A DNA stretch of 64,000 nt from Diorhabda sublineata (GCF_026230105.1 NC_079479.1:36425385-36489384), one strand, 5' to 3'; positions 50,001 to 61,550 are shown, counted from the first letter of the stretch. The notes: a model not told the origin generated them from the letters alone. A program made the numbers and translations.

Positions 50001-53000
50001 GACTATTTGGAATTTGAATTTTCCGGGACTCGGCGGGTCTCTGTCTAAATTATTTTCGTTGACGATCAAGTGATTATCTTTATCGATGGCGAAATACGGC
50101 GTTGTCATTTCGAAGGTGTAACTCGGTTTCGGATCTTCTGGTCCCTAAACCACCAAAAAATAAAATATATAAAAACATAATTAATTTAATTTAAACTTAC
50201 GAAATCTTTGTCCGTTACGCTTATCAATATCGGCTGACCGTTATTATCTAATACTTCTTTTCCAATGGGAGAGTTCTCCTTTACGTAACCTTCTTGAGAA
50301 GATAAAATAATTTCCGGTGGGTGGGAATCTACTGGTCTCACTGTAATGAATAGTTTGGCGGTCGTCGATCTTTTTGCTTCGGAAACTTCTTGAGCCTAAA
50401 GCCACAGATACAAATCCATATTTCTTAAATCTACATATTATTATCACAATCTGGCAACAATGTTCATGTTATAAGTTCACTGGTGTATAACGTATAAATT
50501 GATACAATACAAATATTGAAATATTTTTAAAAGAAACAATTCTAACCTTGATTATTATACTGAATTTTTTCGTAGTCGAAGTATCTACCGGTTTAATTTG
50601 ATGGACCTGTCCAGTATCGGCATCGATCCGGAAATAATCACTGTACGTTTCCGGTGAACCGCTGACGAAAGAATATTTTATCAAAGAATTGACTGTATCC
50701 ATGTCTACCGCTTGGATTTTCTCGGGTGATATATTCAAAACACCCTGTAACATACCACTAGAAACCTAGATGGAAAAAAAATTTAATCTTTATTAAAAAA
50801 AAAATTCCCGTATAAAGGCATTGTGACGAATTCGTCCACGACACGGACCGTGACGCCGGTCCTGTTCGGTTATAATGAAAACATCACAATATGATTGATA
50901 TATTCCGGAAAATTGAGCTCGTATGAAATAGTTAAAAAAGCACAGGTCTATCATATATTTTACATACTCACCGATGCGCTATATTCTGGATTGATGCATG
51001 CTCCGTCGAGCATCATGCAGTTTTTGTAAATAAACGAAGGCGGTAGATCGTCATCGTCTTTTATATTGACCGTTAAAGTTGTCGTGGATGAAAGTCTTTG
51101 AGAAGAATCACGTGCTCGATCCTAAAAACGATTTTCCGTTCATAATTAGCAAATTCAACAATATCTTGAATTTCTCGTCAGCACCTTTTATTATAAATTC
51201 ATATTTTTGTTAACTTTCATCCTGACGTGATTTTGAAAATTGACAATATGGTGATGGGTCCAATTCAAAATAATGTGAATAAATCATTAACGAGGACAAA
51301 TATTGCGAATAAATATCTTAAATTAAAGTATGAACACTTGAAAATATTGTTCTAATAAATATCACATAATCCTTAACCTAAAAGTTGTAATAAATTTATT
51401 TGTGCACCTATGACTATACTTCGATAACCCCACTCTCCCCTACCTATACTATAAGTTCTTAAATTTTATGATTATAAACAATTATAATGATCGTTACTTA
51501 CAGTTGCAACAACAGTAACATAATATCTTTGAGTTTTTTCAAAATCCAACGTTTTATTTACAGTCACTTGACCTTGATGGGGCAAATTTATGGCGAAATA
51601 TCCATAACCGTCTTCGCTGTGGATACGTCTGTCTCCTATACTATCATCTTGTGGCAAGAAATCAGCTGTAGGAACAGTAGATATAGTTTTACCTTTCCTT
51701 TATTATAAAAAATATTTTTTTTACTAGTTTATATCGGGAGAAAAACTCACACACGACACTGCCACAAAAACAACCTCACAACTATTTATAAGTTTTATAA
51801 ATTTCTATTGTAGTAATAATGAATGAGCAGACACTCTAAACTTTGTTTTAAAACATTCTCAAACTACATACTAGTTGCTAACTGATTTACGCGCGCTTCA
51901 ATCCATCCGAAACTTATGGTACAGCATTCTAAACAGCGTTGCCACGTTGTTACATCCGTAAAAGGTATTTTATTTTTTAATTAATACGTTTTTATTTAGT
52001 AAATTGTACTAATTTTGTTGGATATTAATAATTCATGTGTAAAATAAACGTTATAAGTATATTTCAACTTCTATTAATGAAGCGTATTATTATTACATTC
52101 ATATTTATTAAAAAAAAATGGCAACACTGATAGAATCTTAGACGTGATTGGAATATTTAATAATGTCTTACCTTTCACTATGGAATAATCGATTAGTGCA
52201 TTTATTCCTGTATCTTTGTCCTTAGCCACGATATTCTGGAAAATTGTTGTACCTACTGGCGTTAACTGGGAAATTGAGAAAAAAGTTTATTCTTTTCAGT
52301 GATTACAAGATGGATGAAGGTATTAAGTGGAGTTTATTGAATAAAAATTTACCTCTGATATGGTTGTTTCATATGGCGTATTAATGAATTGAGGCGCGTT
52401 ATCATTAATATCAGTCAGTCTTACGATTACAGGAATAGTCTTCTTTTTATGCGTCGATTTAACTGTACAAATCAACTGAAACGAATTATTTGTAATATCG
52501 TGTAGAAATATTGTAAATTAAATTACCTGGAACACAATATGGGAGAGATTGTTTTCGTCTCTGTCTAATGGCGATAGTAGTTGTAGCTTTTTCCCGTTAA
52601 GAAAAAATAACGGGGGGCCTTTGGGGAAAGATAAATCCAAAAATATATCTACATTTGGTTCTCCCGAAATTGGTAACACTATGGGATTTGTCTCTTGACT
52701 AATGGCTGTAAAAAATTAATTAACAAATATTTACTTCCGGAGATACCGGAAGCGGCCATTATCTCAGGAAGTTCGATACATATTTCCAAGATCTATCGGT
52801 GAGTAAAAAGTCATTATTGAAGCATGCGCAGAAGAATATCTGTGAAAAAAGTATGCAAATGCATCATTTTTATCAAAAAACGTAACTCAACCTAACCTAA
52901 CCTTACAAAAATTATCAAATTTTCATTATATCTATTGATTTTTAGTTAAAATAATGCATTTGCATAATTTCTGCGCATCTGTCAATCATCAACATAACCT

Positions 53001-55831
53001 TCCTCAGATAATGGCTACTTCCGGTTACTCCATAAGTAAATGTTTCCGCATAAAATAGAAATGATAAATCAATTTCTTGCATCACGAATAGTCTATGATA
53101 GAGTTTAATGATGATCGTTGTGGGTTTTTTTATTAATTAGTTTTATTTTCTAAATTTGTTTTATTATACCTAATAACAATATAGTAGTTTGTAGTATAAT
53201 CTATTCAACGTTATTTTTTATCATCCTGTATATACTTTTCTTTTTTATTATATGCTACCCCTCGTATATACTTTCTCCAGTTGTTTTTATGGGCTTATTA
53301 AATATAATTTTATTCCATGGATATCCCTGACCTTCTAGTACTTTAAAAAAAAAGTTGTGATCATCACTTTATACAAATTTTTTTAAATATCAGTCATTGT
53401 TTAATGTTAATAGAAACATATTTGTAAATAAAGAAAAATAAACGAATTCGTATTGGATATGCTTATAGGAGTGGCTTTGACTTTTATTACAATAATATGT
53501 TATGCAGATATTTGGTTTCAATGTAATTTGATAAAAATATAAAATGATATCATGATCTCACAATTAACAGATTTAACCTTCAAATTTTGTTTCTTCTTTT
53601 CCATAAATGTCTTAAATAAAGTGAGTAAATAATATTTAGTTAGGTTAGGTTAGATTATTTGTGTTAAATATGGTAAAATCTATCAATATATGAAATTAAT
53701 CCCGCCGCCACTGTTAAAAAACGTGTATTAATGGTTGCCTGTAAGTAGTTCTCTCATAATACCCAATGAATTAAATTCAACTTTACATCAATGATAATAC
53801 CAATGTTCTATTAGTGATAGAAGAGAAAAATATATAACTTTTTTACGTTTTCTTTGGATAAAGTTTATTACTAAAAGCATTTTTCGACGACAACCTCTCT
53901 AAATTAAACGAATGGCATACATGGTGGTATCAAAGTGAATTATGTTATAATGTTAATTTAAGTTCAACATTTTTTTTACATAATAGTTTAATTTTCATTT
54001 TTTAATTGTGATTGTTTTATTTTCTTTCCTTTCATTATTGTCCACAACCGTTTCAATAAATTAGGCAACCAACTTTACAATTAGAAAGTTCTGTGTTTTA
54101 AGTTTGGATAGCCATGATCTGATTTATTCTGTGATAAATTAGTGACAAGTGACACATTGACAAATCCTTCTAGAAGCACCTTATTGAGAAGTGTTGAAAT
54201 GATTGTATTGCTGTTGAATTGATTGTTGCAAAAAAAATAATTTTTTTAGTTAGTTATACGACTTGTGTGTGTGTTACCAACTCTCAATATACCCATTAAC
54301 TTATTTACTGATAAATTTGATTGTTTTACTGACCTCATTTTAACTAATTATTTATAACAATTATTATTGTTTGTTATCGTGTGTGTTTATAAACTACAAT
54401 AATTAGAAACGAAAATTGATATACTTACAAGTACCTCGACTTTCCTCGATATCTAGAATTATATTAGTTGCCCCTTTTTCTACTTCGCATAATCCTGAAA
54501 ATGAAAGCTTGCATTAATTTCTTGCTTATCGAACGCTTTCTATTATTTATTTACATAAAATTACGTAAAAAAGAAAAGGAAAACTAATGGGTATTCATGG
54601 GGAGTGGAAAATATTGATAAATACACAGTGCAATGTGAAGTTCAGTGGTTAAACTAGTAATTGTTTATTTTCATTTCATCATAATTCTTTCTTATTAATT
54701 GTAGAATACAAAATTAACATCTCAATTTAATAAACAAGAGTTGTTTATAAACAGTATAAAATTAAATAGACTAAACTCATATAAGTGTCACGGTCACCAA
54801 AATGAAAATAATATTAATGAAAACGTGACAAATTTCTGTCAATTGGAGTGTTTGAACTGAAAAAATAATAAATTGAAAGGTTATTGGACGTGAAAAAAAT
54901 AATTACACGTCATGTCTCTTTTTGGTAAGTGTCCTGAATTAATTTATAATTTCGTGTTAATTGATTTACAACCAATCAATCAAATATCATGGAAATCAAA
55001 TATACAGAGTGTTCATTCAACATTTCATTCATTTTTGGACATTGGAACATTGCGTGTTTTCTTTTTTAATACAGTCTCGAGTCAAAGGAAGCCAAATCTG
55101 GTTAATAGAAGAACCAAAAGACGTGATTTTGAATGATAATACACAAGTTTCTAAAAATTTAGTTTAGTTTAACTAATTCCATGGTCGATACAAAGTTTAA
55201 TTATTTGTATACATATTTTTAACCTTGAATATTTCAAAATATGTTGAAGATATGATTAATTGGACTTCTTCGGACAAAAACCACATCTTGTACGTTTTCT
55301 ACACAACTAAAAACAGTCCAATTGTACATCTATTAAAGATATTATGATTTGTTTTACTAAACCAAGTACATGACCTTCTATATCGGTTCTATTAACACCC
55401 ATGTACTATTTTAATGAAAAATACATTAAAAAACTGTTAAAATCTTTGATCACGAACCGCCAATGCGTGCTGTTGTTTCAATATTAGGTCAAGTTAGGTT
55501 ATGTTAGGTTAGGAATCTCGTTCAGAAATAGGAGTTACAAACATCAAGTTTAAGTTAGGAAAAACCTTCAAATGATACCAAATAAGGTACCAGATTGTTA
55601 GTGCTTATATTTTTTTAATGATTACGTGTTTTAGAAACCTAATATTTGATTTCGGAAAGGTGAAAAATATATATATTGCCGTGCGTTGACGGCGGGTTTG
55701 AAAATTATTGTAAACCGTGTTTATACATTTGTTTAATTAAAAAAAAATAAGGTTTACTCACCTTGAGCTTGAATCTTTGGTAAGAATAATAATAAATATA
55801 TCATATACGTTATCCTGAAGATATACGCCAT
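36654..55831 (-). CDS. Cad99C: Cad99C/protocadherin-15-family cadherin (24 coding exons, 1553 aa)
   Basis: Exons in transcript order (high to low): 55831-55762, 54494-54429, 52705-52527, 52475-52353, 52265-52172, 51665-51502, 51121-50972, 50765-50547, 50395-50201, 50144-49832, 46352-46060, 46001-45861, 45781-45497, 44510-44337, 44273-44064, 43809-43678, 43602-43486, 43425-43176, 41731-41302, 41090-40755, 38066-37839, 37619-37375, 36964-36847, 36783-36654. The sum is 4662 bases, in phase, with one stop. Layout: signal peptide, about 11 cadherin repeats, a membrane-adjacent domain, one membrane span (1364-1388) and a tail of about 165 residues ending TTEL. Order and wording of the degenerate linkers (DDDDLPP, SPGPNTQPPVF, HVATVAPEVGLRF) follow protocadherin-15. 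In flies Cad99C acts in follicle-cell microvilli; the vertebrate homologue forms hair-cell tip links. The assignment rests on remembered family sequences. Confidence 0.88.
36965..37374 (-). other. Cadherin intron 22 with dispersed GTTGCCA motifs
   Basis: No exon. Three spaced copies of (T)GACATTTAC..TGTTGCCA-like sequence (37079-37128, 37209-37229, 37331-37348) look like the unexpanded ancestor of the tandem repeat at 38840-40655. Confidence 0.6.
38840..40655. repeat. ~34-bp tandem repeat with higher-order structure in cadherin intron 20
   Basis: The core unit reads CTTACAATGTTGCCAAAACA followed by TTTTCCGATCATTCA. Four subtypes recur: AAACATTTTCC, AAACAGTTTCC, AAATACTTTTTGATC, and a longer form with a CATCTTTTATTTTTGA spacer leading into CGACGTTTACAATG. 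These are arranged in larger blocks whose AGTCATC landmark falls at 39447, 39701, 40049 and 40338 (spacings 254, 348, 289). The left edge near 38840 is diverged and the rest nearly identical, consistent with expansion toward the right. Open frames that run through it are artefacts of a unit lacking stops. Confidence 0.95.
41810..43070 (+). repeat. Intronic repeat cluster 1 (~134-bp family, 267-bp dimers)
   Basis: About ten units, each with AACTCCCGGAGATGACGTCC, then ACACCAGGT, GGACT..GAAAAATC, and TTTTCGGTTAGTTT. From 42067 the CGAATTTTTCAGG landmark recurs at 42334, 42601 and 42868, exactly 267 bases apart, so a two-unit block was amplified. It lies in cadherin intron 18 (41732-43175). No coding content. 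Confidence 0.93.
43147..43161 (+). repeat. Short (TTAGG)n run
   Basis: GGTTAGGTTAGGTTA, three units of the common insect telomere repeat, nine bases from the exon 18 donor. Similar runs occur at 52888-52905, 53638-53654, 55493-55522 (imperfect) and 62038-62063. Confidence 0.7.
44012..44038. repeat. (AT)n microsatellite
   Basis: Simple AT dinucleotide run in cadherin intron 15, 26 bases from the exon 15 donor. Confidence 0.9.
44690..45496 (+). repeat. Intronic repeat cluster 2 (~134-bp family)
   Basis: Seven units of the same family and orientation as clusters 1 and 3, with TGACGTCC landmarks near 44713, 44844, 45109, 45346 and 45481 and diverged ones between. The last unit runs up to the splice donor of cadherin exon 13, whose exon edge is 45497. 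Minus-strand open frames of 60-100 codons here are repeat-derived and not genes. Confidence 0.92.
46555..49490 (+). repeat. Intronic repeat cluster 3 (~134-bp family with 804- and 512-bp duplications)
   Basis: About 23 units fill most of cadherin intron 10 (46353-49831). Two higher-order duplications are visible. CAGGTTTCAATACATCAGG at 46721 recurs at 47525 (804 bases). GGTTTCAATACACCAGG with the ACGATTAGAGATTGC flank occurs at 48331, 48843 and 49355 (512 bases apart). Within these blocks the copies are nearly identical, while neighbouring units differ by perhaps a fifth of positions. All units point the same way as in clusters 1 and 2. Confidence 0.95.
49491..49831 (-). other. Non-repeat end of cadherin intron 10
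   Basis: Unique AT-rich DNA next to the exon 10 donor. Nothing recognised beyond a CACCTCGTATATT motif near 49677. Confidence 0.5.
51122..51501 (-). other. Cadherin intron 6
   Basis: No feature recognised. Intron 5 (51666-52171) is similar and contains TGGCAAC-type motifs at 51938 and 52119. Confidence 0.5.
52706..54428 (-). other. Cadherin intron 2 (1.7 kb)
   Basis: No exon seen. Contains TTAGG-type runs at 52888-52905 and 53638-53654. A TTACTTCCGG sequence at 52730 and a near-inverse copy (CTACTTCCGG.. / ..AAGTAAATG) near 53020-53045 bracket about 300 bases that contain a TGCATTATTTT-type inverted pair, possibly a small degraded transposon. Confidence 0.4.
54495..55761 (-). other. Cadherin intron 1
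   Basis: No exon or RNA gene recognised. Plus-strand open frames near 54912-55167 have no family similarity and overlap in two frames, as expected by chance in such DNA. Confidence 0.5.
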
Positions 55832-56044
55832 TCGAAAACTCTGTAAAAAAATGAAAAAAAAATCAACAAACAAAAACGTCTTTAAATCGTGTAGCTTGGC
55901 TACGGGTGGGGGTGGATAAGATCGTAAATTTGTTTATTTAACATCCTTAAACTCCTCTCGAAACTTATATATATAATTCGATGAGAATAACTTTAAAAAT
56001 CGAGGGTCTACAGTAAAAAAAAATCGATTTTTTAACATTTTTTA

Positions 56045-56629
56045 CAAATAACTCGTTTCCTATGGGTTTTACGCTATTTGTGCTTATTATCAATATTGTA
56101 GAGCATTAAATTCTCTACAACTTTTATTTGACAAATTTTTTCATACGGTGAATCGTTTCTGAGATAGAGGGCAGATTATTTTTTAGCAATCACTAATGTA
56201 TCGAATTACATTTTTTAAAAAACATTAATTACATTTTTATTCATTTCCCATTATTTTTTATTTATTTAAGAATAATTACTATAAATTTGAATTAAAATAT
56301 GATTAAAATTTTTCTCTCTACGATTTTGAAACTACAAGTGCTTTTAAATAAATTTATACTTGATTGGAAATGAATAATTAAGCAAAAAATATTCAAATAT
56401 AATGTAATTGTTGATAAAAAAACGAAAATTATTTATAATTATATGTTTAGCAATAATTTATAAGAGATTATTTTGATCGGGAATACCAGTTGATTTCAAA
56501 CGCCCTCTATCTCAGAAACGATTCACCGTATGAAAAAATTTGTCAAATAAAAGTTGTAGAGAATTTAATGCTCTACAATATTGATAATAAGTATAAATGG
56601 CGTAAAACCCATAGGAAACGAGTTATTTG
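56045..56629. mobile_element. Inverted-repeat element (about 128-bp arms)
   Basis: The left arm (56045-56172, beginning CAAATAACTCGTTTCC and ending AGATAGAGGGC) is the reverse complement of 56502-56629 (GCCCTCTATCTCAG to GAGTTATTTG) with only a few mismatches. Weaker similarity extends outward. The 329-base spacer has no open frame. This looks like a foldback/MITE-type non-autonomous transposon or its remnant. No target-site duplication was identified. Confidence 0.75.
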
Positions 56630-57066
56630 CAAAAAACTTGCCAAACATTGATTTATTGAAAAAAAAAACGGTTTTCCTAAAGTGCAAAATTACTTTGTAA
56701 AGTTTCCTCAAGGTTATTTTAGTAATATATACAACTAATTAAAATACCCACTTTTAAATACAAGTATTTAAATATGTTAATCGTGATACTAACTTACGAG
56801 GGTGGTTCTAAAAGTACTCGGTATAATCTATAGATGGCGGTAGGTGTTAGAAAGTACACAATCTTTCCACTTTAACTCAGATATTTAATATTAGTGACTC
56901 TCAGATCATTTGCTTTTGTAAAAAGTCAATCCAGTCCCAAAATATTTGAAAAAATAATAATCGACTATACATAAGTCACTTTAACATGATATTCATAGTC
57001 TCCTGGTACATTAATTTTTGGTAACAAATGTTTGAAGACTAAATCGGCATACTACTAATATTTATA
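56359..57066 (+). repeat. 708-bp direct duplication, copy A
   Basis: From CTTGATTGGAAAT to the ACTACTAATA..TTATAT sequence it matches 60843-61550 nearly base for base. The copies are the same length with about twenty substitutions and no obvious indel. It includes the right arm of the inverted-repeat element and a CGAGGGTGGTTCTAAAAGTA motif near 56798, which resembles a mariner-type terminal repeat. Confidence 0.85.
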
Positions 57067-60000
57067 TCCTATCTGATGTCCCAAATACCGTCCTTAATTG
57101 AAAAATACGATGTTTAGTAAAACAAATATGGTTCTGAATAATTAAGTCACGATTTGAATCGAATTGTTCGTACAATTGTAAATATAAAATGTGACTAGAA
57201 TTCATTAAAGCACCGTCGATGGAAAGCCAACAAAATTGACGTTTGTGTATAGTTTTTGGAACTGACAGGTACTGTTTTATAATAAAAAACGTTTCTCAGT
57301 ATTTTCATTTCTATCATACCTCGTATATTTGAGCATCAAATTTCTTTATTTTTCTTAGTAATTTTAAGTATTTTATCAAACTAAGCTGTTTATTTCTTAC
57401 GCAATTTCGCCAACATACCTTCGAGTTGTATAATAGCTGGCATTAAGAAATAATCGACAGTATCACGTGATTGTACTAAACGGATAAAAATCGAAAAAAA
57501 TTCAATTGATTCTTATGCAACAAATGACGAGAAAGCGACATATAGCAAAGAAAAAAAATCAGGAAACGATAAATCGTTCTAATTCGATTCGCGTTAGATC
57601 GTTTGAAATACAAATCAAATTAATTCAAACTATATTTCTATATAGTTTCAAAAAAAAAAAATCATAACAGACTCAGTTTGACGAAATGGACACGTCTAAC
57701 AATATCAGGAGAAATTCTATCAGGTGGCAAGTACAGTCGTGTACCTTTTTAACGTTTCTAATATTTAAATTAAGAATTCTCACACACAAGATATTCTCTA
57801 TTGTGGAAACAATTCATAACGTGAGAAATATTTTACAAATATCTGTTTATAATTGCGTTGTAATAATTAATATGCACTTTCTTCGTGACGTAAACTTTTT
57901 GTATTATATCAATACAAAATATTCTCATGGAATTGGTTATATTTTTAAGAATTCTATTGGAATATTACTAAAAGTTCTCGTTTGATTAAAATATCTCTTG
58001 TGCAAGTGAAATTTTAAGGTTCGGGAACAGGAGAACAGGAGGAATCAATTTTATTTCATTTACGATCTTTTTCATCACAGATATATTATTATTCCTATGC
58101 CATCCATGATAATTATAATTGATTTATCTATGGTAAAATTTTGACATTTCGTATTAAATATGTCAATTGATTCTGGTGGATAACTAAAAACTAAACAGTT
58201 CGAAAATGTGTAGCTCGCAAAACATAACCTAAGAATAAATGAAAACTGATATATTTCGATGAACTTAATACATTTCAAACCCAATTTTCTTTGTCAGGGT
58301 TCCACTCGAAACATCCAATATTTTTCCTTAGTTTTCCATATTTTTTCTTCGTGTTTGCGTATTAATTTATGAAAAACAACCGTTTATTGATGATGCGAGC
58401 TGGTAAATAAGTCTCGACGGAATATGAGAAAGAGATATATCGAAAGGAGGTTAAACAAGAATTCTAAAAGAGGTCAACAAGAGATGACAACAAGAACGGT
58501 ATATATTTAGCACTTCGATAATTGATTCAACATTTTTTTTTTTGAAACGAACTTTAAATTTACCGTATCTCGTATTTTTCTAAAGTATTTTAAAAATTTT
58601 ATCTTGACATTAATAAAGACATTCCTAATGAGCCACCCTGTGTAAATAAACATAAAAGTCGTTGCATCAAAATAATAAGAATACGAACCTTTGCAAACAG
58701 TTCAATGGATGCAAGAAATTAATCCCATAAGGTGATTGTCAACTTCGTACACTTTAAAAAAGTCACAAAGCACTTAATATAAACAAAGATATTCCCAAAA
58801 GTATCATCGTATATAGTCGAAAATCAAAACCAACCACTGATCGTCACCATAAACACACCGAGACAAAAAAAAATCAAACTAAAAGAGATCTTCTAAAGAC
58901 ACCTGTCGTTTGACTTCTTCCTACGACGGTCGTACTCTCGGTTGAGTTCGAATAGCGGTTATAAGTACTAGAGAAGTTACCTCCTTATGTTGCGCTAGAG
59001 ACCTGACCCGGGTGACTGTTCAGGTATGTAGGTGCTTTATGTAAAACGTATAAGTTGATTGGAACGAGGTAAACGGTGCAAGACGAAGGTTAATAAATTT
59101 TTAGGCTCGGTGGAATTTACTTAAGCGTAATTTCTTATCTATAGGCAACTTTCTATACGTAATGAAACTAATAATCAAAATTATAACACAAAAAATTTAC
59201 ATCTCCTTATAATTATATAATTATAATTGATTTTTAGTGTGTCTTATCTTGTATTACTAAAAATATATACTACATTTATTAAATATTTCTTATTTAACGC
59301 AAACGAAAACGTGTTTTATTAATAAAAATACATAAATTAATCCGATACAAATTTATCGCCATCTATAGAATATTTAACCAACTCTAATAACTAGAATATA
59401 AAGGTTCCTGTAAAATTGATTCCCAAGAAATACAATCATTTCCAAATGACGTACATAACAATCAATTATTTATCTAAAATATCTTTCAATTTTCGAAAAA
59501 TCGTACTCAAATTACTTCATTTAATGCGACCACTCTTATAAATAACATCACATTAACTTTAATAGTGAAATAGAGATGGCGCCTAGAGAGTAATGTTATT
59601 TCCGTAATAATTTTACAAATACCGTTGTTTACACTCTTGGATATCATGTTTTAAGACTTTTTAATATACTTATTCATAAATTCAGACTAATGTGTATGTT
59701 TTTTTCTACAATTAAAACGAAAAATATTTTATAATTAAGTTCGCCATCTATTAGACGCTAGCGGAAGCTCAATTATATGAAGGCTTAAAAATTTTGTAGA
59801 AATTCTTTAATTACTAGATATTAGTGCCATATTCAAATACAAAATAATTCAAAATAAAATATATTTAGCATGTAAATTGCTCAACAATAGAATTGATCGT
59901 TTAATATATAGAAAAGTTTGTCCTGCCATCTATGAAACGATAGATCAAGTTCATTAGCTTAGATTTTTCAAGTTTCTGTAATTTTAATATTATAATATAG

Positions 60001-60533
60001 ATGGCGTTACAACTGAAATATATAATGAATGTATTTTGTTTAATTTTCAATAAGAAACTTTTTGTTTCTATGGATTAAAAACCTTTCTACTTGTTTGATT
60101 TAGGTAGTATCGAATAATTTTTATCAACCGATGTAATTTAAAGTATCTGACTAGCTAGATATGTTTTGTTGTGATGTTATTACATTTTAATGTTATAGGT
60201 TATATGAAACGGATAAATTAGTACAAAAAAAATCTATTTTAAAGTTCGAAATGAATATTTTTTCACGCTTTTTCTTTATCGTTACACATTTTATTTTATC
60301 GGATCAAGGCGTCGACGAACCGATCGCCCTCATTTAGCTGTCACGAGACGTCAAAGTGCCCCCTATAATTTTAGTACAAACAACACGGTCTCGACAATTT
60401 ACCAAAACGGATTACAAACACAAAGAAACAAATGTAGAGGTACCGACTTAACTTTTCTAACAAAAAAAAAAAATATATTTCACGAAATTGGCCTCATTTT
60501 TACGTAAGAAATTAGATATGTACAGTGTGATTT

Positions 60534-60820
60534 GAAAAAATAATATTCGACTATACATAAGTCACTTTAACATGATATTCATAGTCTCCTGATACATTAA
60601 TTTTTGGTAACAAATGTTTAAAGACTAAATCGGCATACTACTAATACTTATATACAGTGTGATTTGTTTTATAGAATTTTCGAGAAACTTACCACGAATT
60701 TACCTGAGATAATACAAATTTTCGTCATTTTATCGGTGTTTCATTAATCGTAAGTTGTTCAGAATAATAGAAAATCGTTTGTATCGGTGTTTCAAAAGTT
60801 ACATAACCTCAAAATATCTA
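60534..60820 (+). repeat. 287-bp direct repeat, copy 1
   Basis: Matches 61432-61719 from AATATTCGACTATACATAAG through ACATAACCTCAAAATATCTA. Together the two copies flank the unique part of the 708-bp copy B. Its first ~125 bases are also present in copy A near 56946. Confidence 0.85.
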
Positions 60821-60842
60821 TCTAGGTAAAGCTTCAAAAAAA

Positions 60843-61550
60843 CTTGATTGGAAATAAATAATTAAGCAAAAAATATTCAAATATAATGTAATTGTTGATA
60901 AAAAAACGAAAATTATTTATAATTATATGTTTAGCAATAATTTATAAGATATTATTTTGATCGGGAATACCAGTTGGTTTCATACGCCCTCTATCTCAGA
61001 AACGATTCACCTTATGAAAAAATTTGTCAAATAAAAGTTGTAGAGAATTTAATGCTCTACAATATTGATAATAAGCACAAATAGCGTAAAACCAATAGGA
61101 AACGAGTTATTTGCAAAAAACTTGCCAAACATTGATTTATTGAAAAAAAAAACGGTTTTCCTAAAGTGCAAAATTACTTTGTAAAGTTTCGTCAAGGTTA
61201 TTTTAGTAATATATATAACTAATTAAAATTCCCACTTTTAAATACAAGTATTTACATATATAAATCGTGATACTATATTACGAGGGTGGTTCTAAAAGTA
61301 CTCGGCATAATCTATAGATGGAGGTAGGTGTTAGAAAGTACACAATCTTTCCACTTTAACTCAGATCTTTAATATTAGTGACTCTCAGATCATTTGCTTT
61401 TGTAAAAAGTCAATCCAGTTCCAAAATATTTGAAAAAATAATATTCGACTATACATAAGTCACTTTAACATGATATTCATAGTCTCCTGATACATTAATT
61501 TTTGGTAACAAATGTTCGAAGACTAAATCGGCATACTACTAATACTTATA
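60843..61550 (+). repeat. 708-bp direct duplication, copy B
   Basis: Partner of 56359-57066, offset by 4484 bases. It contains only the right arm of the inverted-repeat element; the left arm is missing, so it was copied from, or gave rise to, half of that element. The mariner-like CGAGGGTGGTTCTAAAAGTA is at 61281. Confidence 0.85.

Larger units (their letters stand above)
43176..52265 (-). other. Cadherin exons 5-18: middle ectodomain repeats
   Basis: Successive Ca-binding signatures are readable: LDFEKTQRYYV, the degenerate NIKDDDDLPPSF, VRPVDSHPPEI, NLDRDPPSPGKF, LIDVNDNPPML, TISPGPNTQPPVFEQ, QLDREDLNTYQL, VTDINDKNPEF, PLDYENQK, EVIDVEDELPVF, GLDYEKDN, HVEDRNDIPPVF, and VDVYIQHVATVAP. Canonical DxNDNxP linkers therefore alternate with unconventional ones that should bind fewer Ca ions and flex more. 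Exon 17 (43602-43486) ends at an apparent GC donor. Three of the introns in this block carry the ~134-bp intronic repeat family. Confidence 0.82.
52353..55831 (-). other. Cadherin exons 1-4: signal peptide and first cadherin repeat
   Basis: The first coding exon gives MAYIFRITYMIYLLLFLPK followed by IQAQ, a clear signal peptide likely cleaved after residue 21 or 23. Nine bases upstream of the ATG is a CAG acceptor (41-43 of 55841-55843), so a 5' non-coding exon must exist further upstream (higher coordinates). EC1 opens with LCEVEKGATN..LDIEESRGT and closes at VRLTDINDNAPQF. It has one Cys near its start and one in LICTVKS, matching the disulfide-bearing, atypical EC1 of protocadherin-15. LSPLDRDENN is the Ca-binding DRD motif. 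Confidence 0.8.
55841..60530. other. Upstream region of the cadherin gene with transposon debris
   Basis: Must contain at least one 5' non-coding cadherin exon, which I cannot place. A less AT-rich stretch at about 58850-59050 is the most promoter-like part but has no decisive signal. Also contains the inverted repeat at 56045-56629 and one arm of the 708-bp duplication (56359-57066). The remainder is featureless AT-rich DNA. Confidence 0.4.
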
